Assembly: GCF_001675165.1 (NCBI RefSeq)
Contig: NZ_LROS01000012.1
Coordinates: forward strand, 1 to 64,000
Direction of reading: 5' to 3'
Length of the DNA stretch: 64,000 nucleotides
From: Clostridium ragsdalei P11
GTDB lineage: Bacteria; Bacillota; Clostridia; Clostridiales; Clostridiaceae
The notes under the pieces are model-generated. The model made no database searches, had not been told where the DNA came from, and worked only from the letters and a program-made list of their open reading frames with translations. Shown one piece after another: positions 16,688 through 25,679 of the stretch. How positions within the stretch are numbered: the first letter of the stretch is position 1; every line of letters begins with the position of its first letter. The position numbers were made by a program, and so were the translations under genes.

Positions 16688-17341
16688 TTAAAATGCACCT
16701 TCACTTTTAAATACAGATGAGACTGTCCTTAGTAAGATTTTTATATCCATCCACAGCGAAAACTTTTTTATATACATCAAATCATAATATACGGTCTTTC
16801 CAAGTTCTATTTCTCCTCTTCCGCTTACTTGTGCCAATCCCGTTATTCCTGGTGTTACAAGTAATCTTTGTTTATACGAATCAGGATAAAATTTAACTAC
16901 ATCTGGTATTTCAGGTCTTGGTCCAACCAAGCTCATATTTCCAATAAATACATTAAAAAGTTGTGGAATTTCGTCCAAACTTGTTTTTCTTAAAAAAGCT
17001 CCTGATTTAGTCACTCTATTATCATTTTTACTTTGAAATACAAAATTTTCTAAGTCACCGGGATCAATGTCTAATTCTCTCTTTTTTTCCGCATTTACTA
17101 CCATAGTTCTAAATTTATATATGGTAAAATTCTTTCCATTCTTACCCACTCTAACCTGTTTGAAAATAGCAGGGCCCTTCGAATCCAATTTAATCCATAT
17201 AGCCAATATTACAAATACTACGCTAAGTATAATTATTCCTAGAAGAGATAATATAAAATCAGCTATTCTCTTGAGAAATAATTGAAAGGATTTACTTTTT
17301 ATATCTTTATCCACATCTATTTTTATATCTTCTGTCTGCAT
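16688..17341 (-). CDS. Undecaprenyl-phosphate sugar phosphotransferase
   Basis: A 217-residue initiating enzyme of the WbaP/PglC polyprenol phosphosugar transferase superfamily. One hydrophobic segment (about 25-50) is followed by KFRTM, LRKTSLDEIPQLFNV, SLVGPRP and TPGITGLAQVSGRG. It loads a sugar-1-phosphate from a UDP-sugar onto undecaprenyl phosphate at the membrane. The start has only a weak ribosome site. It lies late in the locus, next to the GT26 gene. Confidence 0.92.
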   Translation of the reverse strand: MQTEDIKIDVDKDIKSKSFQLFLKRIADFILSLLGIIILSVVFVILAIWIKLDSKGPAIFKQVRVGKNGKNFTIYKFRTMVVNAEKKRELDIDPGDLENFVFQSKNDNRVTKSGAFLRKTSLDEIPQLFNVFIGNMSLVGPRPEIPDVVKFYPDSYKQRLLVTPGITGLAQVSGRGEIELGKTVYYDLMYIKKFSLWMDIKILLRTVSSVFKSEGAF

Positions 17342-17446
17342 AATTTTATGATCTGTAAATTTAAACCTACAAATCAGTTACTTCACCTGCCTTATTATAT
17401 TTTTACTTATTATATCATATTGCATATACTTTATCCGTCTATCTCT

Positions 17447-18454
17447 TTATAAAAGTTTTTTTATCTCGTTGAGTGCTATGGATCCTATCAATGTAACTGC
17501 AAAAGCTTTTACACCAAAGCTTAAATTATCCACATGCACATATCTTCCTATATAATATTGAGTATACAAATATAGTATACCTGCCTGGGATAAATAAATA
17601 TCATAAGAAGTATTTGATATATACCTTATAATTTTCATAAACAATCCTTTCTTCCATTCAAAACTGAATATAAAAATCACAAAAAATGTAGAATAAAAAA
17701 TTACTGAGGGGCGCTGAAAAGTCGTAATGTAGTCTATACTTTTACCGTACTGATTTCCCGTTATAAAACTATACAGCAGTGTAAAAATTGAAAGTAAAAA
17801 CATAACACACACTATAGGTCCAATTTTCTTTAATTTCTGGGATATATTATCTAGATTTTTTCCCATATATCCTCCTAATGAGAAATAAAAGATCCAGTAA
17901 AATAAATTTTTTTTATTCCAAAACCACTGATCTGGAGTCACTACTTTAAAGTAATAGGTATATATAATGAAAAATGATGTCATTAAAAAACTAAGTAATA
18001 GCCACCACTTTTTTTCCATGAATTTGTATATGAAAGGAAATATTATGTAAAGCTCAATAATTAAAGGTACAAAATAAAAGTGATAAAATACATTTCCATA
18101 TACTATGTTGTTTAAATCAGTATGTATGTTAAAATCCTTAGTTATAATGATTATATATAGTAAGCACCACACTATATACTGTGGTACTACTTTTAAAAAT
18201 CTTCTAATTATAAATTTAAAGTAGCCGCATCCTTCTTTATAACTTATAGTGAGTCCCATTCCAGAAATAATTATAAATGCAGGAACGGAAAACCTTGAAA
18301 ACTGATTCAATATAAAGTTAGCATTGTAAGTGATAGAATAAGGTGTGCTCCTATACAGTATAGTTGCAGAAACATGTAATACTATTACTGCAACTATAGC
18401 AAGTGCTCTTATTACATCCATCTCCAAAACACGTCTTTTTGTAATGTCTGCCAC
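17447..18454 (-). CDS. Acyltransferase 3 family membrane protein
   Basis: A 335-residue multi-spanning acyltransferase (OafA/WecH type) with about ten membrane segments. The N-terminal motif RVLEMDVIRALAIVAVIVLHVS has the family Arg and His, and FSRFSVPAFIIISG follows. It probably O-acetylates sugars of the glycan made by this locus. The GTG start is tight against AAGGAAG, so the exact start is uncertain. Confidence 0.83.
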   Translation of the reverse strand: MADITKRRVLEMDVIRALAIVAVIVLHVSATILYRSTPYSITYNANFILNQFSRFSVPAFIIISGMGLTISYKEGCGYFKFIIRRFLKVVPQYIVWCLLYIIIITKDFNIHTDLNNIVYGNVFYHFYFVPLIIELYIIFPFIYKFMEKKWWLLLSFLMTSFFIIYTYYFKVVTPDQWFWNKKNLFYWIFYFSLGGYMGKNLDNISQKLKKIGPIVCVMFLLSIFTLLYSFITGNQYGKSIDYITTFQRPSVIFYSTFFVIFIFSFEWKKGLFMKIIRYISNTSYDIYLSQAGILYLYTQYYIGRYVHVDNLSFGVKAFAVTLIGSIALNEIKKLL

Positions 18455-18479
18455 CTTCCTTGTACAAAATATTTAATAC

Positions 18480-20030
18480 CTACCTTGTAATTTTATTTTT
18501 AAGCCCATTTATTAGGTTCCTATACTCTTCTAATCCAGTAAAATACAAACATATAAAGTAGACTACACTGCCAAATACAAAAGATATGAAAATTGAAATC
18601 ATACTTTGCTGCATAATAGATGAAATCTTATTCATACAGAAATTATTTATAACATATATAACTATTCCCATAATAGCAGAAGAACAAACTATTTTAACAA
18701 AACTTAAAACAAGTTTTCTAATATTCATTCCTTCCAATTTTTTATTCAAGTTCCACATCATAAGCAAAGTAGTAATGACTGCAGAGATAGTTGTAGCTAA
18801 AGCAAGCCCTGAAACCTTCATATATTTTATTATAATTATATTTATAATTATATTTATAATTATGCCCACAAAACTGTTTGACATAGGGGTTTTTGCATCT
18901 TTAACAGAATAAAATGCTTTGTTTAAAATATCCCTTACTCCATAGGCAATCATTGCAGGGCAGTAAAATAATAAGGCACTGGAAGTTAAATTTGCAGCTT
19001 GTGCTGTAAATGCCCCTCTCCTAAAAATTAAGTTTATAAGTGGATCTCTTAAAACTCCTATAGCCACTGATGCAGGTATCATTATTATCATTATGGTATT
19101 TATAGCACTTATAAGGGATTTCTTATACTTTACAACATCCTTTTTAACTGCTAGTTCAGATAAAGTAGGATATACAATCATAGCTATGCCTATGGCAAAA
19201 ACTTCATAAGCCAAGGTACTTACTTTATTTGAATAGTCCAGGACTGTAACTGCTCCAAAATATATATTATTTGCAAAACACCTATTTACAAACAAATTTA
19301 ATTGAACTACTGAGGTACTTATAACTATAGGTATCATTAGCTTAAACATCTGATGTACATCACTATTTTTAAAGTCCAATATAAATTTATATCTATACTT
19401 AAGTTTCCTATACCTTGGCAAATTTATTACAAATTGAGCGAAAAATCCTATTACTGTAGCTACTGCAAATCCCTTTATACCATACCTGGAAGTTAAGAAC
19501 ACTAAATACACTATATAAACTAAGTTAGATACAAATGCCATAGCAGCAGGTTCATAAAACCTTTTATGGGACTGAAGCACTCCTGTAACCACACTCCCTA
19601 AAGTTACAAATATAAGTGATAAAAACATTATCCTTATTATTTCAACAGACTGAGCAAATATTACACTGTTGGAGGTAAAACCATGTCCAAAAACATATAT
19701 TATCTGCTTTGAAAATATTATGAGTACAGCTGTGAGAACTATTGTAAAAAGGGAAGCTATGTTTATTACATTGTTTACAAATTTATTTCTCTCACTTATA
19801 GTGCTATTTTCGATATGTTCCGAATTAAGTGGTATAAAAGTAGTAGTAAGTCCATAACTTATAGTAGTTAAAAGGTATACCATACCCAATGCAAAATTAT
19901 ATATATCCGTAACATAGGTAGCTCCAAATTTTGCAGCTATAAGGGAATCCCTTACAAGTGCCAAAACTTTTCCGCCAATTATAAAAAGCATTACTATAAT
20001 GGAACTTTTTATTAATTTCTTTTCTGCCAT
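18480..20030 (-). CDS. MurJ/MviN-family lipid-linked oligosaccharide flippase (copy 2)
   Basis: A 516-residue protein with about 14 membrane segments of the MurJ (MVIN) family. Signatures include GKVLALVRDSLIAAKFG near the start and GVRDILNKAFYSVKDAKTPM in the middle. MurJ flips lipid II. In clostridial glycan loci such proteins may act as the Wzx-like flippase for undecaprenyl-linked repeat units. The ATG at 20030 is preceded by GGAGTG. A second MurJ-like gene lies at 28324-29865 in the same operon, so the two probably have different substrates. Confidence 0.85.
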   Translation of the reverse strand: MAEKKLIKSSIIVMLFIIGGKVLALVRDSLIAAKFGATYVTDIYNFALGMVYLLTTISYGLTTTFIPLNSEHIENSTISERNKFVNNVINIASLFTIVLTAVLIIFSKQIIYVFGHGFTSNSVIFAQSVEIIRIMFLSLIFVTLGSVVTGVLQSHKRFYEPAAMAFVSNLVYIVYLVFLTSRYGIKGFAVATVIGFFAQFVINLPRYRKLKYRYKFILDFKNSDVHQMFKLMIPIVISTSVVQLNLFVNRCFANNIYFGAVTVLDYSNKVSTLAYEVFAIGIAMIVYPTLSELAVKKDVVKYKKSLISAINTIMIIMIPASVAIGVLRDPLINLIFRRGAFTAQAANLTSSALLFYCPAMIAYGVRDILNKAFYSVKDAKTPMSNSFVGIIINIIINIIIIKYMKVSGLALATTISAVITTLLMMWNLNKKLEGMNIRKLVLSFVKIVCSSAIMGIVIYVINNFCMNKISSIMQQSMISIFISFVFGSVVYFICLYFTGLEEYRNLINGLKNKITR

Positions 20031-20044
20031 ATTTTTCACTCCAA

Positions 20045-21148
20045 CTATTTTTCTGAAAGTATTTTAGTATAAGCATTGTAATATTTTGTGCAAAAGCTAT
20101 CTATGGAAAATTTCTCAACTACAGCATCATATAATTTTTCTCCTTTTAGGTATATCTCATTTCTTTCCTCATAAATTTCTCTCATTTTTTTGTATATATC
20201 TTCTACAGAATTAGGATTTATTAATGAAATTAAATTATCACCTAAAACTTTCCCTATGTCTCCTACATCTGGCGCTATGAAATATTTTTTCACTGCTGCA
20301 CTTTCAAGCAAAGTCATAGGAGGTGCTCCACCTTCACTAAAGGAGGTTAAAATTCCTACTTCACCTGCATTTGCAAAATCCAATGCATTGGGCTTATATC
20401 CTGTAAATATTACTCTATTCTCTAAATGAAGCTGTGCTACTTTTTGTCTCAGAGTCTCTTCCATAGGCCCATCTCCAACTATTATAAGCTTAGCGTCTTT
20501 AACTTGCTTTTTCAGCATATTAAATGCCTCTATAAGGGATAACTGATTTTTTATAGGATGACATCTTGCTACATTTACATATACAAAATCATTTTCTAAT
20601 ATATTGTATCTTGCTCGTATACTTTCTCTACTTTCCTTTATAACTCTATTATTAAAATCCATTCCGCTATTTACTACAAATTTCTCTCCTATAAATTTTT
20701 GCTTATCCAACAGTCTTTTTATATAATCCGATACACATATATATTGTTTAAAGCTGCCTAACCCTAGTGCACTAAGTGGAGTGAAAAACAGGTATTTAAT
20801 CCTATTATTTAAAAAATCTCTCCTATAATCACTATGTACTGTGGCTACTGTAGGAACACCTATTTTATTTTTTAAAAAATAGTGGATAAAAAATGCTTTT
20901 GCTCCATGAAAGTTTACAAGATCAATATGATTTTCTCTTACATAATCTATTAAGTATCTATCATAGGTAGCAGCTCTTTTAAACTTTACTGTATCTATAT
21001 TCATACTTTTACTTTTATCATAAAGGCCTCCACCGCCTATTGTACCTATAATTGAATGAAATTTATCCTTTGAATAAAAACTCAAATTCAACACATAATT
21101 TCCACCGCCGCCTATATCATTTCCTGATATAACCTGTAGCACCTTCAT
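20045..21148 (-). CDS. Family 4 glycosyltransferase
   Basis: A 367-residue GT-B fold glycosyltransferase (GT4). The N-terminal nucleotide-free half begins MKVLQVISGNDIGGGGNYV. The donor half has NVARCHPIKNQLSLIEAF, IVGDGPMEETLR and the EX7E-like GILTSFSEGGAPPMTLLESAA. It adds a sugar to the lipid-linked unit at the inner membrane face; donor unknown. The ATG at 21148 lies 6 nt after GGAGGTG. A palindromic repeat separates it from the upstream gene. Confidence 0.88.
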   Translation of the reverse strand: MKVLQVISGNDIGGGGNYVLNLSFYSKDKFHSIIGTIGGGGLYDKSKSMNIDTVKFKRAATYDRYLIDYVRENHIDLVNFHGAKAFFIHYFLKNKIGVPTVATVHSDYRRDFLNNRIKYLFFTPLSALGLGSFKQYICVSDYIKRLLDKQKFIGEKFVVNSGMDFNNRVIKESRESIRARYNILENDFVYVNVARCHPIKNQLSLIEAFNMLKKQVKDAKLIIVGDGPMEETLRQKVAQLHLENRVIFTGYKPNALDFANAGEVGILTSFSEGGAPPMTLLESAAVKKYFIAPDVGDIGKVLGDNLISLINPNSVEDIYKKMREIYEERNEIYLKGEKLYDAVVEKFSIDSFCTKYYNAYTKILSEK

Positions 21149-21170
21149 ATCTTTCACCTCCACTTTAAAA

Positions 21171-21360
21171 TAGTTAAGAGTTAAAAATTAAGAGTTAAGA
21201 GTTATGGTTGATTTTCTTCCGCTAAAACTACAGAAAATCTAAATCTAAAACATAGCGCTATTGAAGCAATGCTTCAATAAGCTCTATATTTTAGATTTTC
21301 GCAGCATAGTGGAGAAAAATCCCCATTCATTATTCACTCTTAATTATTAATTATTAACTC
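21171..21360. repeat. Palindromic intergenic repeat, family P, copy 2
   Basis: A 190-bp imperfect palindrome inside the glycan operon. The ends are inverted TTAACTCTTAATT-like tracts. The arms share GATTTTCTGTAG...CGGAAGAAAATC (left, minus strand) and GATTTTCGCAG...GGAGAAAAATC (right). The centre is TTGAAGCA-A-TGCTTCAA (21261-21277). The right end supplies the stop codon of the upstream membrane protein gene. The layout resembles a MITE or a large mRNA hairpin. Confidence 0.7.
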
Positions 21361-22613
21361 AAAAACATGCCTTCGTTTTTCTTATCCCTGTACATCATTC
21401 CTTGAGATACTGCTAAGAGTATCCAGAAGTAAGTTGTAGTCTTTGGTACGAAGAATAAGTTGTCAACTAAATTCATAACGTAAAAAGCTACCATAGAAGC
21501 TAAAAATCCTATATAGAAATGCTTATAAAATTTACTTTTTGTTGTATCTACAAAAGATTTAACTTTTATTAATGAAGATAAAAGTACTGCAACAAAAGAT
21601 ACTCCTCCTATAATTCCAAGCTCTGTCTCCATTTTCAAATAGGAATTATGGCAAGGCCACTCACTGTAACCATAAAATTTATACTGAGGATATATATTCG
21701 TATATTTGTCATACAAGCTAACGTAGTTCCCATTTCCAACCCCAAACAAAGGATGATCTTTTATCATCTTTTGTGCAATTTTCCAAAGGTATATTCTAGA
21801 TTGATTTTGAACTGGATCATTTATAGCCATTATTCGTTCCCTTATTTCTGGTATAAATAAAGATGCCCCTGCAATTACACAAAGAGGTAGTACAAACTTA
21901 AGACTACACATAATCACTAATATAACCATTCCTATTGCCACTCCAACAATAGCATTTCTAGAACCTGTAAATGTTAGATTCAAAAACATCAAAGCTGCCA
22001 GCAAGGAATAAAACAACTTTCTTGCCTTTTTCTTTTCATATATAGCTAGCATAATCATTGGAAATATGGCTAATATCAAGAAAGCTGCCAAATTATTAGG
22101 ATTATCCATAGTAGCAGTTATCTTAAACTTTGTATATCCATAATTTTTAAATTTATCACTAAGTCCAAACCCTGTAAAATTTTGATATATGCCATAGATA
22201 CATATTATGACATTGGTGCATATATAAGAACCTAAAATTCCATTTAAAAGTTCTTTTCTATTCCACTCATATTTGATCATAAAAAACAATATAATATAGG
22301 ATATAAATCTAAAGCTTTCACTAAGTGCAAGTTTCTTATCTGCCGCATAACTTACTGAAACTAACATCATAAGTGCCAGTATGCTCATAAAAACAGTAAG
22401 ATAATTAGTGATAAAATCTCTTATTCCAGAAAAAAACCTACTTCTGCACTCTTTTGATGTAAGAAGTTTTACAAAGTATCCAATCAAAATAAATGCTAGT
22501 ATACAATCTGCAGGAGGAATATTTATTCTTCCTAGTGCCATCTTATTCGGCAAAAGCGGAAGCAGTACTATATAAGCACAGATCAATAAGTACAAAAATC
22601 TATCTAAAAACAA
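21354..22613 (-). CDS. O-antigen ligase/Wzy-like polymerase
   Basis: A 419-residue membrane protein with about 11 segments and the Wzy_C/O-antigen ligase region: FTGSRNAIVGVAIG, then the large extracytoplasmic loop FGVGNGNYVSLYDKY...HNSYLKMETELGIIGG. It should polymerise or ligate lipid-linked glycan on the outer membrane face of the cell membrane. Start: TTG 5 nt behind GGAGGTG. Its stop codon lies in the end of the adjacent palindromic repeat, so insertion may have altered the last residues. Confidence 0.85.
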   Translation of the reverse strand: MFLDRFLYLLICAYIVLLPLLPNKMALGRINIPPADCILAFILIGYFVKLLTSKECRSRFFSGIRDFITNYLTVFMSILALMMLVSVSYAADKKLALSESFRFISYIILFFMIKYEWNRKELLNGILGSYICTNVIICIYGIYQNFTGFGLSDKFKNYGYTKFKITATMDNPNNLAAFLILAIFPMIMLAIYEKKKARKLFYSLLAALMFLNLTFTGSRNAIVGVAIGMVILVIMCSLKFVLPLCVIAGASLFIPEIRERIMAINDPVQNQSRIYLWKIAQKMIKDHPLFGVGNGNYVSLYDKYTNIYPQYKFYGYSEWPCHNSYLKMETELGIIGGVSFVAVLLSSLIKVKSFVDTTKSKFYKHFYIGFLASMVAFYVMNLVDNLFFVPKTTTYFWILLAVSQGMMYRDKKNEGMFLS

Positions 22614-22647
22614 AACTTCACCTCCATATGAAATGCTGCCGTAGAAT

Positions 22648-23700
22648 TTATTTATCTAATATTTCTAGTATTTTTCCAGAAGCATTTCCATCTCCAAATA
22701 TATCTTTTTGTTCCTTATTAGGTATAAAATTCACTATACTATCCAATATCTTTTCCTTATCAGTTCCAACTACTACGTTCCAGCCATTTTTTACGGTTTC
22801 TACCCATTCAGTTTCATCTCGCATAGTTATACAAGGTTTTTTCATGAAAAAGGCTTCTTTTTGTACTCCACCGCTGTCTGTTACTATCTTCTCAGAATTC
22901 ATTTCAAGATTTATCATCTCTAGATATCCCACAGGTTCTATAACCTTTATATTCTCATTAAATTTAAGTCCGTAATCTGTCATATATTTTTTGGTTCTAG
23001 GATGAAGTGGAAGTATTACAACTTTGTTACATTCATTTAAAGCCTCTACTATATTTTTTAATCTACCTATATGATTTGTATTCTCTGCTCTATGTATAGT
23101 AGTTAGTATATAATCCTTACCCTGAAGTCCAATCTCTTTTATAATCTGATTCTTGTTTTCTGCTAACTTTTTAAAATTAAGTACTGCATCGAACATTACA
23201 TCTCCTACATTATGCACACCTTTTATAATTCCCTCACTTTTTAGATTTTCCACTGCTGATTCTGTAGGAACAAACAAAAGATTAGACAAATGGTCTGTAA
23301 GAACTCTATTTTGCTCTTCAGGCATATCTCTATTAAAACTTCTAAGTCCTGCCTCAACGTGAGCTACAGGAATTAAAAGCTTACTTGCACACAATGCTCC
23401 AGCAAGAGTTGAATTTGTATCTCCATATACAAGTACAAAATCTGGCTTTTCCTTTTCATATATCTCTTCTAATTTTATAAGCATCATTCCAGTCTGTCTT
23501 CCGTGACTTCCAGAACCCACTTCCAAATTGTAATCTGGTTTTGGTATATTGAGTTCATCAAAAAATACCTTTGACATATTTTCATCATAATGCTGACCTG
23601 TATGAACCAATATTTCTGTATGATGTTTTCTTATTACATTTGATACAGCAGCAGCCTTTATGAATTGAGGCCTTGCCCCTACAACTGTTAATACCTTCAT
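22648..23700 (-). CDS. wecB: UDP-N-acetylglucosamine 2-epimerase, WecB/WbpI type
   Basis: A 350-residue non-hydrolysing 2-epimerase. Motifs: VVGARPQFIKAAA, HTGQHYDENMS, GDTNSTLAGAL, HVEAGLRSFNRDMPEEQNR and TDSGGVQKEA. The segment GSGSHGRQTG is the form I associate with WbpI/WlbD enzymes that act on diacetylated glucuronic acid, rather than with plain WecB. With the WbpA-, WbpB- and acetyltransferase-like genes upstream it suggests UDP-ManNAc(3NAc)A synthesis. ATG 6 nt behind GGGAGG; cytosolic. Confidence 0.9.
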   Translation of the reverse strand: MKVLTVVGARPQFIKAAAVSNVIRKHHTEILVHTGQHYDENMSKVFFDELNIPKPDYNLEVGSGSHGRQTGMMLIKLEEIYEKEKPDFVLVYGDTNSTLAGALCASKLLIPVAHVEAGLRSFNRDMPEEQNRVLTDHLSNLLFVPTESAVENLKSEGIIKGVHNVGDVMFDAVLNFKKLAENKNQIIKEIGLQGKDYILTTIHRAENTNHIGRLKNIVEALNECNKVVILPLHPRTKKYMTDYGLKFNENIKVIEPVGYLEMINLEMNSEKIVTDSGGVQKEAFFMKKPCITMRDETEWVETVKNGWNVVVGTDKEKILDSIVNFIPNKEQKDIFGDGNASGKILEILDK

Positions 23701-23720
23701 GTTTTTCCTCCCTGCAAAGT

Positions 23721-24470
23721 TTACTGTTGATTTTTAAGAAGTTGATCTTCTGGAACTTTTCTAAATTGTTTAGCAGGATTACCTGCTACTATAATTTCCT
23801 TTTCCACATCTTTTGTAACCACACTGCCTGCTGCTACAAAACCATCTTCATTTATTATCTTACCTGGAAGTATAGTAGCTTGAGCTCCGATTCTTCCACC
23901 TTTCTTTACTGTGACACCCTTGAAATGTTTATATCTTTCTTTGGATCTAGCCGCAAAGTTATCATTTGAAGTTACAACTCCAGGTGCAATAAACACATTG
24001 TCTTCTACTTCTGAGTAAGCTGTAATATATACATTTGTTTCAATTTTACAGTTAGAACCTATCTTAGAGAAGTTCTCTATAGCAGCTCCCCTACCTATTA
24101 TCGTTTTACTTCCTATAGTTACATTTTCTCTGACTGTAGCCAAATCTGCAATAAGTGTATTTTCACCTATATCACAGCCGCAATATACTATAACTCCTGC
24201 CCCTATCAAACATCCATCCTTTATTAGAGCTGGATCAAATTTTTTCTCATCTTTAAATATGCTGTTCACTGATCTCATAGGCTCTTTACCTACTACGCTG
24301 TTGTCATCTATCCTTACATTAGCTCCAATTTTACTTCCTTTATGTATAACTACATTATGGCCTATCATGCAGTTATCTCCTATTGTAACATCGTCTTCAA
24401 CAACTACAAATTTCCCCATACTTACATTATTGCCAACTTTCGAAGTATTCGATATATAATTTTCAGACAT
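23721..24470 (-). CDS. Left-handed beta-helix N-acetyltransferase (WbpD-like role)
   Basis: A 249-residue hexapeptide-repeat acyltransferase: many [LIV]GxxxX repeats from residue 10 to about 215, ending in the typical GNPAK motif. From context it probably acetylates the 3-amino group of a UDP-amino-glucuronate, as WbpD does. WbpD is shorter (about 190 residues), so this is a longer variant. ATG 7 nt behind AGGAG. It sits between the Gfo/Idh dehydrogenase and the 2-epimerase. Confidence 0.8.
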   Translation of the reverse strand: MSENYISNTSKVGNNVSMGKFVVVEDDVTIGDNCMIGHNVVIHKGSKIGANVRIDDNSVVGKEPMRSVNSIFKDEKKFDPALIKDGCLIGAGVIVYCGCDIGENTLIADLATVRENVTIGSKTIIGRGAAIENFSKIGSNCKIETNVYITAYSEVEDNVFIAPGVVTSNDNFAARSKERYKHFKGVTVKKGGRIGAQATILPGKIINEDGFVAAGSVVTKDVEKEIIVAGNPAKQFRKVPEDQLLKNQQ

Positions 24471-24494
24471 ACTTATTCTCCTTTTCCTGCATAT

Positions 24495-24536
24495 TTAAGA
24501 ATTGAGAATGAAATCTTCTCCATTCTCAATTCTTAA
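24495..24536. repeat. Perfect 16-bp inverted repeat
   Basis: TTAAGAATTGAGAATG and its exact complement flank a 10-bp loop. It sits in the short gap between the Gfo/Idh gene (reading in) and the acetyltransferase gene, ending just before the former's stop codon. No T-tract follows, so an operon-internal hairpin or a minimal member of the TTAATT-rich palindromes is more likely than a terminator. Confidence 0.6.
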
Positions 24537-24539
24537 CTG

Positions 24540-25643
24540 CTACTTGTTTATTTTTTTCACTCCAACCATATCCATAGTTGAGAAATCTCCCATAGGGAAT
24601 TTCACAGGCATACCTGTAAGCCTTGATTTATAAGCCGCCAAAATTATAGACATTCCCTTTTTGCCTTCTTCTCCATCTATAAGAGGCTTTCTATTATTAT
24701 TTATTGCATCTATCATATCTTTGAAAAGAGGTATATGTCCAAAACCATATACAGTATCAGGATCTCCCTCTTGTGATTTTAATATTTCATCGTCTAAATC
24801 CTTGTGATCTTCGAAATTCCAGGTTTCTATCTTATTTACTGCAAGTCCACCTATGCATACTGTTCCCTTTTCTCCAAAGACGCTTAAGGTTTCTTCTAAG
24901 TTCTTAGGATAAACACAAGCAGTACCTTCAACTATACCTATAGCTCCATTTTTAAATCTTATAACAATAGCTCCAAAATCTTCAGCTTCTATTTCTCTTA
25001 GGAAAGTATCGCATTGAGCATAAACAGTGTCTATCTCTCCTCCCATCATCCACTGAAGTAAGTCTATATTATGTATACATTGATTCATCAATGTTCCACC
25101 GTCTAGCTTCCAAGTTCCTCTCCAAGGTGCCTGATGATAATATCCCATATTTCTATTCCATAGTATTCTAGCTGTACCATTTACAAGTCTGCCAAATCTA
25201 TTTTCCTCCACAGCAGATCTAAGCTGCTGCACTGGTTTATTAAATCTATTTTGATGGCTTACGCACAATTTTACATTGTTCTTTTTAGAACACTCTATCA
25301 TACCATCTGCATCTTTTATTGAAAGTGCCATAGGTTTTTCACATATTACATGCTTTTTGTTATTCATGCAGTACATTGCTATTTCAGGATGATATCCACT
25401 TTCAGTAGCTATAGTAACTACATCTATGTCCTGCTCTTCAAGCATTTTCTTATAGTCAGTATAAACTGCTACTTTAGCATCTCCAATTTTTTCTATGTAC
25501 TCACTTTTTCTTTGCTCTGCTTTTTCTTCTACCAAATCACAAACTGCTACTAAAACAGCTTCATCTTTATTAGCTGCTAGAGCTTCTACATGTTTGTAAG
25601 AAATTCTTCCACATCCTAAGATGGCAAATTTCAATTTACTCAT
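24540..25643 (-). CDS. Gfo/Idh/MocA oxidoreductase, WbpB-like
   Basis: A 367-residue NAD-dependent dehydrogenase. The Rossmann start is FAILGCGRISYKHVEAL, then CEKPMA (the EKP motif) and the substrate-domain GGTLMNQCIHNIDLLQWMMGG. The neighbours make the WbpB role most likely: oxidation of UDP-GlcNAcA at C3. ATG 5 nt behind AGAGGTG. It follows the UDP-sugar 6-dehydrogenase gene by 36 bp. Confidence 0.85.
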   Translation of the reverse strand: MSKLKFAILGCGRISYKHVEALAANKDEAVLVAVCDLVEEKAEQRKSEYIEKIGDAKVAVYTDYKKMLEEQDIDVVTIATESGYHPEIAMYCMNNKKHVICEKPMALSIKDADGMIECSKKNNVKLCVSHQNRFNKPVQQLRSAVEENRFGRLVNGTARILWNRNMGYYHQAPWRGTWKLDGGTLMNQCIHNIDLLQWMMGGEIDTVYAQCDTFLREIEAEDFGAIVIRFKNGAIGIVEGTACVYPKNLEETLSVFGEKGTVCIGGLAVNKIETWNFEDHKDLDDEILKSQEGDPDTVYGFGHIPLFKDMIDAINNNRKPLIDGEEGKKGMSIILAAYKSRLTGMPVKFPMGDFSTMDMVGVKKINK

Positions 25644-25679
25644 AAAAACACCTCTTAAAAAGTAATATTTGTATATAAC

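Noticed and set aside
21171-21360. Operon-splitting terminator inside the glycan cluster
   Set aside because: The stem is large and imperfect without a clear T-tract, and a related sequence occurs elsewhere; a repeat explains it better.
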